Of a DNA stretch of 64,000 nucleotides, positions 9,007 through 18,556 are shown in pieces. A program made the translations under genes and the position numbers. This stretch comes from Psychrobacter immobilis (GTDB lineage: Bacteria; Pseudomonadota; Gammaproteobacteria; Pseudomonadales; Moraxellaceae). The stretch's first letter is position 1. Each line of letters begins with the position of its first letter. Under the pieces are notes generated by a model. It was not told where the DNA came from. It did not search any database and saw only the letters and a program-made list of their open reading frames with translations. Location of the stretch: contig NZ_CAJGZQ010000014.1 in assembly GCF_904846185.1 (NCBI RefSeq), positions 33,463 to 97,462 of the forward strand, given 5' to 3'.

Positions 9007-10020
9007 ATGGGTAAGATACCTTCGTCCATCAATCCCAAATCCCTCACGCCACAAGAGCGTCAGGAACTTAGCTCACCTGAGCAACACAGTTTTATCGAAC
9101 GTATGGATAAAGAGGTTTTTAATGATCAGTTGCGTCGTAAGATGCACGAAGACCTCATCGATACTTATGATGAAGAGCTAGAAAACGAGATAGATGATTA
9201 TGTGCGTGACTTTCGTTTTGATGGGCGCGAAATGAGTGAGCAAGAAAGACTTGATCGTCGTATGTACTTTCAAGAGTTGGTAAGGCTACAGCGCGAGCTT
9301 ATTAAGTTGCAAGACTGGGTCGTTGATCGTGGTGAGCGTATCGTCGTCATATTTGAGGGTCGTGACTCAGCGGGTAAAGGTGGCGCTATCAAGCGTATCA
9401 CGCAGCGCTTAAACCCTCGTGTGTGTCGAGTGGCTGCCCTACCTGCACCGACGGAACGTGAGCAATCACAATGGTATTTTCAGCGTTATGTCGCCCACTT
9501 GCCTGCTGCTGGTGAAATTGTTCTGTTTGACCGCAGTTGGTATAACCGTGTGGGAGTTGAGCGTGTGATGGGTTTTTGTACCGATGCACAGTATGAAGAA
9601 TTTTTTCAGTCGGTGCCTGAGTTTGAACGTATGCTAGTACGCTCAGGTATTCGCTTGGTGAAGTATTGGTTTTCGATCACTGATGATGAGCAGCATTCAC
9701 GCTTTATGAGCCGTATTCATGACCCACTCAAGCAATGGAAGCTCTCAGCCATGGACTTACAGTCACGCCGCCGTTGGGAAGACTATACCAAGGCTAAAGA
9801 AACCATGTTTGAGCGAACGCATATTCCTGAAGCACCTTGGTGGGTGGTTGAAGGTAACAATAAAAAACGCGCAAGGCTAAACTGTATTGCTCATCTACTT
9901 GAACAAATTCCTTATAAGGAAGTGCCACGTGATGAAGTAGAATTACCCGATCGTAAACGTGATGACGAATACTACCGTGAGCCTATTCCAGATGATATGT
10001 ATGTGCCACCGCGCTATTAA
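9007..10020 (+). CDS. ppk2: Polyphosphate kinase 2
   Basis: This 337-residue protein is a PPK2-family kinase. It shows Walker A in FEGRDSAGKGGAIKR (residues 117-130), the Walker B-like LFDRSWYNRVGVE (173-185) and the basic lid segment that follows. The family transfers phosphate between polyphosphate and nucleoside di- or monophosphates. A single PPK2 domain with a charged N-terminal arm of about 90 residues fits the one-domain classes; whether GDP, ADP or AMP is preferred is not resolved. The ATG at 9007 has TAGGAG upstream. It appears monocistronic: a MITE-like repeat and a shared terminator follow. No ppk1 or ppx gene is adjacent. Confidence 0.92.
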   Translation: MGKIPSSINPKSLTPQERQELSSPEQHSFIERMDKEVFNDQLRRKMHEDLIDTYDEELENEIDDYVRDFRFDGREMSEQERLDRRMYFQELVRLQRELIKLQDWVVDRGERIVVIFEGRDSAGKGGAIKRITQRLNPRVCRVAALPAPTEREQSQWYFQRYVAHLPAAGEIVLFDRSWYNRVGVERVMGFCTDAQYEEFFQSVPEFERMLVRSGIRLVKYWFSITDDEQHSRFMSRIHDPLKQWKLSAMDLQSRRRWEDYTKAKETMFERTHIPEAPWWVVEGNNKKRARLNCIAHLLEQIPYKEVPRDEVELPDRKRDDEYYREPIPDDMYVPPRY

Positions 10021-10038
10021 AAGATATGGTGGCTTTAC

Positions 10039-10204
10039 TTAGGCTGTGTCCTCAATCCAATCGATTGTCCTTTAAATGGGCTAACAATGGCTAAATTTTG
10101 CCAAGGATAGTCAAACAGCTTATTGATATCTCGATATTATTTGCATTACCTTTATTGTTTGACGGCAATTTTTATCACCATTTTTAACATGAAGACACGC
10201 CCCA
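10039..10204. repeat. Dispersed MITE-like repeat, copy B
   Basis: About 166 bp, collinear with 2957-3131: TGTCCTCAAT.CAATCGATT near the left end, GCTAAATTTTGCCAA and GATATCTCGATATTAT inside, and GAAGACACGCCC at the right. The terminal repeats are less perfect than in copy A. Confidence 0.8.
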
Positions 10205-10216
10205 GTCTTATACTCA

Positions 10217-10260
10217 TAAAAAAAAGCCGCCTTATCGATATATAAGGTGGCTTTTTTTAT
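10217..10260. terminator. Bidirectional terminator between ppk2 and pilZ
   Basis: AAAAAAAAGCCGCCTTAT / ATAAGGTGGCTTTTTTTAT forms a long stem with A and T tracts on the two sides, serving both convergent genes. Confidence 0.85.
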
Positions 10261-10321
10261 ACTGTTTATTTAATAATAGTCGTCTAACACTCATCAAAAC
10301 CATTACAAGTACAATAAATAA

Positions 10322-10669
10322 TTACATGGTATACGTGGACTGCAAACCATCTATTTTACCCGCCAATAATCGCTCAACTTCGTTTTTGATTCTTTGACCT
10401 GCAATATCAGTTCCAATCTGTACCGCAAAACCTGCCGGTCGACCACCTTGAGTTTTGGCGTTAATCCAAACCACTTTGCCATTCATAGGCAAACGCTCGC
10501 TAGAATTGGGTAAAGTGATGGCGATAAATACCTCGTTACCTAGCTGCTGAGCGTCATTGGATGGCACAAATAATGCGCCATTACTGACAAAGGACAAGTA
10601 GCTGGCATATAACATTTCGATATTTTCAATGTGGCAGGTTAATATCCCGCCGCGTCCTGGCATGGCCAT
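10322..10669 (-). CDS. pilZ: PilZ-domain type IV pilus assembly protein
   Basis: This 115-residue PilZ protein is close in length and position to Pseudomonas PilZ, which lies next to holB. The conserved stretch KVVWINAKTQGGRPAGFAVQ is present, but the N-terminal RxxxR c-di-GMP-binding motif is not seen. In PilZ proper this is normal; that protein acts through PilB/FimX partners and does not bind c-di-GMP. ATG 10669 has GGAAG upstream. It is the last gene of the long minus-strand run and lies 55 bp after holB. Confidence 0.88.
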   Translation of the reverse strand: MAMPGRGGILTCHIENIEMLYASYLSFVSNGALFVPSNDAQQLGNEVFIAITLPNSSERLPMNGKVVWINAKTQGGRPAGFAVQIGTDIAGQRIKNEVERLLAGKIDGLQSTYTM

Positions 10670-10724
10670 AGTCAGCTTCCTTCATTAAGTTTGGTATTTT
10701 TATTTGCTATCGAGGCAGATTTTC

Positions 10725-11861
10725 TTATAAACAAGCCAATTCTTGCATTAGCTTATCATAGGCAAATTTTTCTTGCACATTTTGTTGCAGAGCGATTTTT
10801 GTCTGCTGTAAGCTATTAGAAAAAAGTGCTAGGCCATTATTATCAGGTGGATACTGTTCTAAGGCAGCGGATAGATTGACGTCTTTTTGAAGCTCATTAA
10901 GCCCTAAGCAAACACGGCGCATATCAAGTAGCATCAGCTCAGACAGCTGAATAAATTCTGTGATACTCAGTTGGTTTTGCCAATAGTCACTGGCTGCCAC
11001 ACTACTACGTTTACCGCTCCGCAATGCCTGCCACGTCGTCAACCATAGTGCACGTTTGCTATACCATGGCGCTTGTGCCATGGCTATCGCTGCCAAAGGT
11101 GCGCCATTTGCCAATTGGATAAGCTGCTCAATCGCAGCCGTACCGACCGCTTCACGATTGACCGTAGAGCCAAGTGCCTGTGTCACATAGTCAACGGCGA
11201 TCACAGGCTGAATGGTCTGTAATGGCAACTGCTGCACCCGACTTTTAATGGTGGGCAGTAATTGTGCTGGAGTATCGCTGATCAAAAATAAATGGACTTG
11301 AGCTTGTGGTTCTTCCAAGGTTTTGAGTAGCGCGTTGGCCGCGGCAATCGTCATTTGCTCTGCATGGTCTAACACACAGATACGCATTCCTTGACCACCT
11401 TGGTAGATAAAAGGCTGCAAGTTACGGATATCATCCACTTTAATCTTAAGAGCACTATTATTAGCTGTTTTGGATGATTTTTTATCCTTTGCAGCGTTAC
11501 TTAATTTCTCTTTATTATCAGCATTGTCTGCACTGATTGGCATACTGATCAGTGGCAATACCTGTAAGCTTGGATGCGTGCCAGATCTTAGCCATTGGCA
11601 ACTTTCGCACGCGCCGCAAGCCCCTGTGGGATGGCTATCACGCTCACGGCATAACAACCAAGCGACCAAACGCCATACAAAAGCCCGCTTGCCCATACCT
11701 TGCATACCAGCAGCTAATAGTGCATGTGGCAAATTTTGCTGTGATGTCAAAACTCGCTTGGTCAATTGCGACCACAGATTTTGCTGCCATGGCAATAACG
11801 CGGCGAAATAAATGTGGTCTGTAGTATCCATTGTGCCTGTATTTTGCGTCTTATCACTCAT
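10725..11861 (-). CDS. holB: DNA polymerase III delta-prime subunit
   Basis: This 378-residue clamp-loader subunit has the degenerate P-loop AAGMQGMGKRAF, the zinc-binding cluster C...CGACESC and the TLEEP motif after the sensor helix, as in delta-prime. A low-complexity Ser/Lys/Asn stretch (about residues 108-132) interrupts the N-terminal domain and makes the protein longer than E. coli HolB (334 residues). ATG 11861 has AGGACG upstream. It is paired with pilZ as in Pseudomonas, but the usual upstream tmk gene is missing; kdsB is upstream instead. Confidence 0.92.
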   Translation of the reverse strand: MSDKTQNTGTMDTTDHIYFAALLPWQQNLWSQLTKRVLTSQQNLPHALLAAGMQGMGKRAFVWRLVAWLLCRERDSHPTGACGACESCQWLRSGTHPSLQVLPLISMPISADNADNKEKLSNAAKDKKSSKTANNSALKIKVDDIRNLQPFIYQGGQGMRICVLDHAEQMTIAAANALLKTLEEPQAQVHLFLISDTPAQLLPTIKSRVQQLPLQTIQPVIAVDYVTQALGSTVNREAVGTAAIEQLIQLANGAPLAAIAMAQAPWYSKRALWLTTWQALRSGKRSSVAASDYWQNQLSITEFIQLSELMLLDMRRVCLGLNELQKDVNLSAALEQYPPDNNGLALFSNSLQQTKIALQQNVQEKFAYDKLMQELACL

Positions 11862-11945
11862 AGCTAACGTCCTATCACTTCGCTTGATTATTCAGGATAT
11901 AGCGTATTTATGACGCTTTAGATAAAATATTTTTTCTTAGGCTAT

Positions 11946-12758
11946 TTATCCAATGGGATTCTGAAATTCAGTCAAGCTCATGGCGTTTAAGCGGTCTAAA
12001 TCTTCTTGGGTATCGACCCCTGCAGGTAGATGACAAGCGGCAACTGCAATAGCAATCTGCGCTCCATTTTCTAAAACGCGTAACTGCTCTAGGCTTTCAA
12101 GTGTCTCAAGTGGCGTTTGCGGCCAGTGCACAAACTGCTGTAATAAACGGACGCGATAAGCATATAACCCTAAATGACGATAAGCATTTTTTGGTGGGTT
12201 TCTATGATTATCATCGGACAATATGACATCACGATCACAAGGAATGGGTGCTCGGCTAAAATAAAGCGCACGTTGCAAGTCATTAGCGTGTTGACTGACA
12301 ACCTTGACCACTGATGGACGCATAAAGGTCTCATAGTCGTCGATAGGCTCACACAAAGTCGCCATCACGCTATCACTGTCTGCGACCAAAAGCGCCTTTA
12401 CCTGCTCCAATAATAACGGTGGCACTAACGGTTCATCGCCTTGCATGTTGACCACGATATCATGGTCAGCCCACCCTTTGATGGCGGCAACTTCTGCCAA
12501 ACGGTCAGTGCCTGAAGCATGCTCGCTACTGGTCATCACCACATCAAACCCTGCATCCATGCATATCTTGGCGATATCATCATCATCCGTGGCAATACAC
12601 ATATCATCAGCGAAGTGCGCTGTTTGCGCCTTTTCAGCAACCCAAAGAATCATCGGCTTACCATGTATCTCTAGTAATGGTTTGCCGGGCAGCCGCGTGC
12701 TCTTAAAACGAGCAGGGATAACAATATGAGTTTTGGCGGGCATAATCACTGACGACAT
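11946..12758 (-). CDS. kdsB: 3-deoxy-manno-octulosonate cytidylyltransferase (CMP-Kdo synthetase)
   Basis: The enzyme activates Kdo with CTP for transfer to lipid A. The nucleotidyltransferase motif [15 protein letters not shown] is at the N-terminus, with MQGDEPL and a late LEQLR.LENG segment typical of KdsB. I start at ATG 12758 (MSSVIMP), which has AGGAAA at good spacing and gives 270 residues, near the family's about 250. An open frame extending to 12863 would overlap lpxK and is rejected. It follows lpxK by 37 bp, so the two Kdo/lipid A steps are co-transcribed. Confidence 0.95.
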   Translation of the reverse strand: MSSVIMPAKTHIVIPARFKSTRLPGKPLLEIHGKPMILWVAEKAQTAHFADDMCIATDDDDIAKICMDAGFDVVMTSSEHASGTDRLAEVAAIKGWADHDIVVNMQGDEPLVPPLLLEQVKALLVADSDSVMATLCEPIDDYETFMRPSVVKVVSQHANDLQRALYFSRAPIPCDRDVILSDDNHRNPPKNAYRHLGLYAYRVRLLQQFVHWPQTPLETLESLEQLRVLENGAQIAIAVAACHLPAGVDTQEDLDRLNAMSLTEFQNPIG

Positions 12759-12795
12759 GGGGTTTCCTATAGCAATTTTTATACGGTTTAAAGCA

Positions 12796-13947
12796 TCATC
12801 TATTATTTGCTTTGGTATTATTATTGGCACTGTTATTGGTATTGTCATTGTTTGCGATATCAATACCTAGCTTTTTTAGCTGTTGCTGCAGATTATCATA
12901 ACAGCTATCAGAGAGTTCGGCGGTTACTGGCAGCACCCATAGTCTGTTTATCAGCGTTTGATACTCATTATTCAGCGCTTTATCAGTAGTGGCTTTCGAT
13001 AGCAACGCTCTTATTTTTACCGCATCTTTACTGGTGACTACGATTGGATATTCGGTATACTGCAATAATTCCGCCAACTCAAAATCATGATGATCAGGAT
13101 AAGGATGTCCAACGACATCGAAGCCTAGCGAACTTAAAGTATCAAAAAACCGCTGCGGATAACCAATACCGCTCACCGCATGCACTCTACAACCCTTTTT
13201 AGGCGCATCAATTTGAGAATAGGATAAAGTAGGTTGCCATAAGAGTTGCAGAGCATTCGCCTCTAAGTGCATTGTCAAACGATGGGCTCGGTACAGATTG
13301 CTATTATCTTTGTTATTGTCCACTGAATCTGTTGTTAGTGGTTCATGGTAGATGACAGTTGCACCTTGCAACCGCGACATGGGTTCACGTAAAAACCCTG
13401 TTGGCAGGAGTTGCTGATTACCAAAGCCCCGTGCTGAATCGACCACAATCCATTCAATGTCACGTTGCAGTGCATAATGCTGCAAGCCATCGTCGGCAAT
13501 AATGAATTGCAAGTCAGGATGGGCAGCTAACAAGGTCATAATCGCTTGCTTACGATCAGGACATACTGCCATGGGTGCATTTGTCATATTGACAATCAAA
13601 CAAGGCTCATCCCCTACCACGTTGGGCAAACTGGCGGCATCGACCAAAGCGGGCATTTGACTGGTGTCGCCACCGTAACCACGGCTGATAACCCCTACCT
13701 TTATTCCTCGTTCTTGTAGATAATCAACCAAGGCAATAATCAATGGTGTTTTGCCACTACCGCCCACGCTAATATTGCCGATCACCATAACGGGAACAGG
13801 CGCACGATAACTTGCTAACAGCCCAGCTTTATAAGCTTGACGACGCAGCGTGGTGATAAGTCCGTACAACCAACTAATAGGTAGCAATAGCCATAGCCAA
13901 GCGGCTTGACGTTGCCAGGCACGCGTCACTGTCGTTTCAATACTCAT
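12796..13947 (-). CDS. lpxK: Tetraacyldisaccharide 4'-kinase
   Basis: This 383-residue inner-membrane kinase phosphorylates the lipid A precursor at the 4' position. It shows an N-terminal hydrophobic segment (about residues 15-32), then the P-loop [12 protein letters not shown] and the DDGLQH motif with the catalytic region. The last about 20 residues are an Asn-rich tail that is not part of the conserved fold and looks dispensable. The ATG is at 13947; no strong ribosome site is visible. It sits between msbA and kdsB. Confidence 0.94.
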   Translation of the reverse strand: MSIETTVTRAWQRQAAWLWLLLPISWLYGLITTLRRQAYKAGLLASYRAPVPVMVIGNISVGGSGKTPLIIALVDYLQERGIKVGVISRGYGGDTSQMPALVDAASLPNVVGDEPCLIVNMTNAPMAVCPDRKQAIMTLLAAHPDLQFIIADDGLQHYALQRDIEWIVVDSARGFGNQQLLPTGFLREPMSRLQGATVIYHEPLTTDSVDNNKDNSNLYRAHRLTMHLEANALQLLWQPTLSYSQIDAPKKGCRVHAVSGIGYPQRFFDTLSSLGFDVVGHPYPDHHDFELAELLQYTEYPIVVTSKDAVKIRALLSKATTDKALNNEYQTLINRLWVLPVTAELSDSCYDNLQQQLKKLGIDIANNDNTNNSANNNTKANNR

Positions 13948-14033
13948 GATAATTTGACCACTTACCTATTCAGCTAAACTTTAACTTAGCACGATTTGAA
14001 CGTCAAAGCTGCTCAAAGAATAGTCCGATAATT

Positions 14034-15821
14034 TTATTCAAAGTCGCGTTCATACATTTGCGCATAATGACCTTGCAATTGCATAAGCTCATCGTGCGTG
14101 CCTAACTCGACGATTTGACCGCTGTCTAACACGGCGATACGATCGGCTGATTCAATGGTGGTCAGTCGATGTGCAATGACTAATGTGGTACGATCTTTCA
14201 TCACATTATCAAGCGCTTGCTGAATGTAATACTCTGATTCATTGTCTAACGCACTGGTTGCTTCATCTAAAATTAAAATCGGCGCATCTTTTAATAGCGC
14301 ACGAGCAATCGATAAGCGCTGACGCTGCCCGCCAGACAGCTGCAGACCTTCAGCACCGATTTCACTTTGATAGCCGTTTGGCATTTTCATAATAAAATCA
14401 TGAGCAAAGGCATCTTTTGCGGCACGCTCAACCTCAGCCTGGGTTTTATTGGCTAAGCCACCATAAGCAATATTGTTAAATACCGTGGTATTGAACAGGA
14501 CTACTTGTTGATTGACCATCGCAATCTGCGCCCGTAAGCTCTCAAGCTTAATGTCTTCAATCGGTATACCATCCAAGGTAATTTGCCCAGAAGAGGTCGA
14601 TAAGGTGCGCGTCAATAAATTTACTAAAGATGACTTACCAGCACCACTTCGCCCTACCAATGCAACCGTCTCACCCGCTCTTACATCTAACGTAAAGTCA
14701 CGCAAAGCAACCGTTGAGTCAGGATAAATCAGGCTGACATTGTCCAGCTTGATTTCGCCCGTCAAAGCAGGGCTAAGCACACCAATATCTGTTTCTTCTG
14801 GCTCATCTAACAAGGCAAAAATCGACTCACCTGCCGCGATACCTTTTTGTAGTTTTTGATTGATGTCAGTCAATGAGCGTACCGGCTTGCTGAGCAAACC
14901 TGCAGCCGCGATATATGAGATAAACTCACCCGCTGAGATATTGTCTATCACCGATGGGCGTAGTGCGAGCCACACCACAACTGACATGGCGACAGCCATT
15001 AGCAGCTGTACTGCTGGCGTATTGATACTGTTGGTCACCACGACCTTCATGCCTTGGCGTAAGTTCTTTTTTGATGTTTTATCGAAGCGTGCGGCTTCGT
15101 ATGCTTGACCGCCATAGTTTTTGACAACCTGATAGCCACCAATCACTTCATTGGTAATATGGCTGACATCACCCATCGTCTCCTGAATACCTTTGGACAA
15201 TTTTAGATAACGCTTTGAGGCGATGCGAATAAGCCACAATATTGGCGGTAGCACAACGAATAAAATCAACGTCAAACGCCAATTGCTATAAAGCAAGAAA
15301 CCTATCAAAGCGACGACTGTCAGACCATCCCGCAGTAGCGTCTTCATAGAGTCTGTACTAGCTGCGGTGACTTGCTCAACATCAAATATCAGCTTGGATG
15401 AAATGGTACCAGCAGGATTGGCTAAGTAAAAAGAGCTTGGCAGACGAAGCAATTTATTAAAGACTTCCACTCGCAGCTCATATACCAAATTACGTGAGAC
15501 CAGAGCAGAATAATAATTACCCAAAAAGCTACCAACACCGCGGACAAAAAACAGACCAATGATCAATAATGGAAATAAATCCTGTTTGCTTTGATCGTTC
15601 TGATTAATGGCATCGGTGATGTATTGAAGTAATTTGGCAATCCAAATCTCTGTCGCCGCATTAATCGCAAAGCCCAACACAGTAAGCATTAATGCCCACC
15701 AGTATGGTTTTAGATAACTCAGCAAACGCAGCAAGGTCTTATGCTTAGGTATGTTTGACGGCTCTGCTGATAGTTTTTTAGCAGCAGTTTTTGCAGAGTA
15801 AGGTTGATATGCTTGGCTCAT
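14034..15821 (-). CDS. msbA: Lipid A export ABC transporter (ATP-binding/permease)
   Basis: This 595-residue half-transporter has six membrane segments (about residues 35-330) followed by an ATPase domain with Walker A GRSGAGKSS, signature LSGGQRQR and Walker B ILILDEATSALD. MsbA flips lipid A-core across the inner membrane. The ATG at 15821 has GAGG upstream. Its place between exbD and lpxK supports MsbA over a general multidrug exporter of the same architecture. Confidence 0.92.
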   Translation of the reverse strand: MSQAYQPYSAKTAAKKLSAEPSNIPKHKTLLRLLSYLKPYWWALMLTVLGFAINAATEIWIAKLLQYITDAINQNDQSKQDLFPLLIIGLFFVRGVGSFLGNYYSALVSRNLVYELRVEVFNKLLRLPSSFYLANPAGTISSKLIFDVEQVTAASTDSMKTLLRDGLTVVALIGFLLYSNWRLTLILFVVLPPILWLIRIASKRYLKLSKGIQETMGDVSHITNEVIGGYQVVKNYGGQAYEAARFDKTSKKNLRQGMKVVVTNSINTPAVQLLMAVAMSVVVWLALRPSVIDNISAGEFISYIAAAGLLSKPVRSLTDINQKLQKGIAAGESIFALLDEPEETDIGVLSPALTGEIKLDNVSLIYPDSTVALRDFTLDVRAGETVALVGRSGAGKSSLVNLLTRTLSTSSGQITLDGIPIEDIKLESLRAQIAMVNQQVVLFNTTVFNNIAYGGLANKTQAEVERAAKDAFAHDFIMKMPNGYQSEIGAEGLQLSGGQRQRLSIARALLKDAPILILDEATSALDNESEYYIQQALDNVMKDRTTLVIAHRLTTIESADRIAVLDSGQIVELGTHDELMQLQGHYAQMYERDFE

Positions 15822-15915
15822 AAAAGCCTCAATTTAGGGGTCATAACATGAATGGACTGCGTTAAAATCACAGTTTTATAAGAACATCTATCAATGGCAC
15901 TAAAGTAACTATAGG

Positions 15916-16347
15916 TTACTGCGGTAACGGCTGACCAAGTGGCACGACCGTACTGATATTAAGATTCAAAAATCCCAGTTTACCCGCAATGTCCATCACT
16001 CGTACAACCGATTGGTGGGTGGCATTGGCATCCGCAGCAATAACAAATAGCATTTCACGATTACCGCCAGCTTCTTGTTGTAGCATACTGGTCAACTCTG
16101 CCTCATTACTACTGGCAAGTGTAATACCGTTCACCAGATAACTGCCATCTTCTTGTACCGCCACTTCGATACTGTTTTTCTCTTCTGTCAGCGCGACACC
16201 TTCAGCTTCAGGAAGAATAATATTTAAACGACTAAAATGATTAAACGACGTTGCTAACAGCAAAAAAACAATCAAAAATAACAAGCAATCAATCATCGGG
16301 GTCAAGTTAATTTCGAGCGGCTCAACAGTTGGTTTTCTAAAGCGCAT
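15916..16347 (-). CDS. exbD: ExbD/TolR-family biopolymer transport protein
   Basis: A 143-residue protein with one N-terminal membrane helix whose LTPMIDCLLFLIVFLL carries the conserved Asp that couples to the proton-motive force, followed by a periplasmic domain. It partners ExbB to energise TonB-type transport. ATG 16347 has GAGAG upstream, the same leader type as exbB. No tonB gene is adjacent, so TolR-like function is an alternative, although the exbB-exbD-lpxK-kdsB order is a known Pseudomonas arrangement. Confidence 0.9.
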   Translation of the reverse strand: MRFRKPTVEPLEINLTPMIDCLLFLIVFLLLATSFNHFSRLNIILPEAEGVALTEEKNSIEVAVQEDGSYLVNGITLASSNEAELTSMLQQEAGGNREMLFVIAADANATHQSVVRVMDIAGKLGFLNLNISTVVPLGQPLPQ

Positions 16348-16433
16348 ATCACTCTCTTTAATTTACTGGATACTCATGTGCTTGATAGATTATTATAGCG
16401 TGCTGAACAGTCACAAATACTAAGAAATAAATG

Positions 16434-17168
16434 CTAAGAAGTGACGGCAACACCATTATTTGAGCTTAATCCATCCACTGCATACTCGTGATCTACAACG
16501 TCAGCCGGTGGCGCACGATGTGCAGGCACATTCAAGCCAGCAGTAGACGTATTTTCCAGCAAATGATAATCATACAACTCTTGAATCATGAGCCCCGCTT
16601 GCGTCTCAAACTGGGCATTAATATCGATAATACGGCGCTGAAAATAACGATAGGCAACCAGTGCTGGAATAGCCACGATCATACCAGCAGCAGTCGTAAT
16701 CAACGCTTGTGACACACCAGCAGCAAGCATCGTTGGGTCTTGCATCGCCCCATCGGTAATCGCCAAAAACGACGAAATAATGCCTAACACCGTGCCTAAC
16801 AAACCGAGTAGTGGCGCAATCGCTCCTATGGTCCCAAGCATATTGATGTTTTTTTCTAACTGATGCACTTGTACGCTAGCGCGGTTTTGCATATGCATCG
16901 TCATCGAGTCTAAGCCATATTGACGATACAGTAGCCCTGTCGCTAAAATATCTCCCAAAGGTGTTTTTTCTTTGACATTCATCAACTGTGTACGACCAAT
17001 ATCCCCATTCTCACGTAAGCGCGTGATTAGCTGTTCGCGCAATCTACTCGGAGCAACTTTATTAAACTGTAAGGTATGACTACGCTCGATGATGATAACC
17101 AATGCCAATATTGAGCACACCACGATAGGTGTCATCAACCAACCACCCGCTTTTACCAACTCCCACAT
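16434..17168 (-). CDS. exbB: ExbB/TolQ/MotA-family proton channel protein
   Basis: This 244-residue protein has three membrane helices (about residues 12-32, 110-135, 158-178) and the MotA/TolQ/ExbB core LLGLLGTVLGIISSF...GVSQALITTAAGMIVAIPALVAYR. It forms the proton channel with ExbD. The ATG at 17168 has AGAGAG upstream. It begins the envelope part of the minus-strand run, 85 bp after parB. The C-terminal about 35 residues are polar and variable. Confidence 0.9.
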   Translation of the reverse strand: MWELVKAGGWLMTPIVVCSILALVIIIERSHTLQFNKVAPSRLREQLITRLRENGDIGRTQLMNVKEKTPLGDILATGLLYRQYGLDSMTMHMQNRASVQVHQLEKNINMLGTIGAIAPLLGLLGTVLGIISSFLAITDGAMQDPTMLAAGVSQALITTAAGMIVAIPALVAYRYFQRRIIDINAQFETQAGLMIQELYDYHLLENTSTAGLNVPAHRAPPADVVDHEYAVDGLSSNNGVAVTS

Positions 17169-17253
17169 ATTGACTCTCTTTTATATTTTTATAAAAATAG
17201 CGGTTATCAAAATATCTTAAATTTACAGCATCATGACAAACTCGTTAGCGATA

Positions 17254-18399
17254 TCAAGCCTGTGCTTCTATGTGCTTAATCAAAGCTGCTAACTGATCTT
17301 GGTTATGGAAAAATATCTCAACACTACCTTGACCATCTTTTTTGTGTTTGAGTTTGACTTCAGCCCCTAACATATCTGTCAGTCTTTGCGTCAAGCGCTC
17401 AACCTCACGAGATTGCGTTTGCTCAGCACGATTGGCTTTAGGCGCAGGCTGCAAGATCGATTTAACCAACTTTTCAGCGTCGCGTACCGTCATACCGCCG
17501 TCGATAATTTTTTGCGCGATAATCGGCTGCTGCTCAGAGGATAATGCCAAGAGCGTGCGCGCATGACCCATATCTAGGGCGCTATTTGCCAAATGATCTT
17601 TGACCGTATCATGCAGCTGATTGAGGCGCAGCAGGTTTGATACGGTGGTGCGCGCCTTGCCAACGACTTCGGCAATCATCGCATGACTCATACCAAATTC
17701 AGTATGAAAACGTTGTAATGCGGCGGCCTGCTCAATCACAGACAAGTCTTCACGCTGGATATTTTCAATCAAGGCCAGTGCGATGGCAAGCTCATCCGAT
17801 AAAGCACGTTCAATCGCTGGAATGACAGATTTACCTGCCATTTTTGCCGCTCGCCAGCGGCGCTCGCCAGCAATGATCTCATGGGTAACGAATGCTTCAC
17901 TCTTGTCTTCATTAGCTAACAACGGACGGATAACGATCGGTTGCATGACACCGTGCTGCTCAATCGAAGACGCCAGCTCTGCAAGCGCTGTTTCACTCAT
18001 ATCACGGCGTGGCTGATACTTACCCGCTTGCAAACGCGTGACATCTATTTGCACCAAGCTGATCTGGTCTTCAGAGGCAATGGCATCTGTTCCATTAACA
18101 CGACTTTTATTAGCCGTACCTTTGTTTATCGTGCGCGGCGACCGTGTGGTTCGACTGCTGGCAGTGGTGTCAGAGGCAATAGGTTTGGTCGTTGGTTTTT
18201 CACTGGTCTCATTACTATCAGATTTAGCAGGTGTGCTAATATTTAATCTATCAGCGTTAAGCGTTTCAGCTGGCAAAGTACTCTCACGCGCCGCCATGTC
18301 GTCTTGCAAGGCAGAGGCGGTGATTTGCTTTTCTTTTTTGATTGACCCCAATAAGGCATCTAAGCCTCGATTGGCAGCCAACCCTCTTTTCTTCGCCAT
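17254..18399 (-). CDS. parB: Chromosome partitioning protein ParB
   Basis: A 381-residue DNA-binding CTPase-type partition protein. It shows an Ala/Lys-rich N-terminus (MAKKRGLAANRGLDALLG), a polar Ser/Thr-rich linker (about residues 30-110), the GERRWRAAK box, an HTH region (MSHAMIAEVVGKARTTVSNLLRL) and a C-terminal dimerisation segment. The linker makes it longer than most chromosomal ParB (about 290 residues). ATG 18399 has AGGA upstream. No consensus parS site was found by eye in the window. Confidence 0.95.
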   Translation of the reverse strand: MAKKRGLAANRGLDALLGSIKKEKQITASALQDDMAARESTLPAETLNADRLNISTPAKSDSNETSEKPTTKPIASDTTASSRTTRSPRTINKGTANKSRVNGTDAIASEDQISLVQIDVTRLQAGKYQPRRDMSETALAELASSIEQHGVMQPIVIRPLLANEDKSEAFVTHEIIAGERRWRAAKMAGKSVIPAIERALSDELAIALALIENIQREDLSVIEQAAALQRFHTEFGMSHAMIAEVVGKARTTVSNLLRLNQLHDTVKDHLANSALDMGHARTLLALSSEQQPIIAQKIIDGGMTVRDAEKLVKSILQPAPKANRAEQTQSREVERLTQRLTDMLGAEVKLKHKKDGQGSVEIFFHNQDQLAALIKHIEAQA

Positions 18400-18533
18400 G
18401 ATTACCTATCCTCTAACGCTAAAATAAAAGCCAAATAATTATTAATACAGCTTACTCATTACTCATAAATACAATATTCAATGTTCAATATCTGTTTGCA
18501 CGCTTTTTCTTGCAGTCTATCATTGGTGCTAAA

Positions 18534-18556
18534 AAACATGCATACATGCATGCATA
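18534..18556 (-). terminator. Possible hairpin / repeat between parA and parB
   Basis: Plus-strand AAAAAACATGCATACATGCATGCAT: overlapping CATGCAT palindromes directly after the parA stop, with a T6 tract on the minus strand. It could be a weak terminator or attenuator for parA, or a protein-binding repeat. Confidence 0.35.

Larger units (their letters stand above)
10021..10321. other. Intergenic region with repeat copy B and bidirectional terminator
   Basis: A 301-bp gap between the convergent ppk2 and pilZ genes. It is almost filled by the MITE-like repeat (10039-10204) and a bidirectional terminator (10217-10260). Confidence 0.75.
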
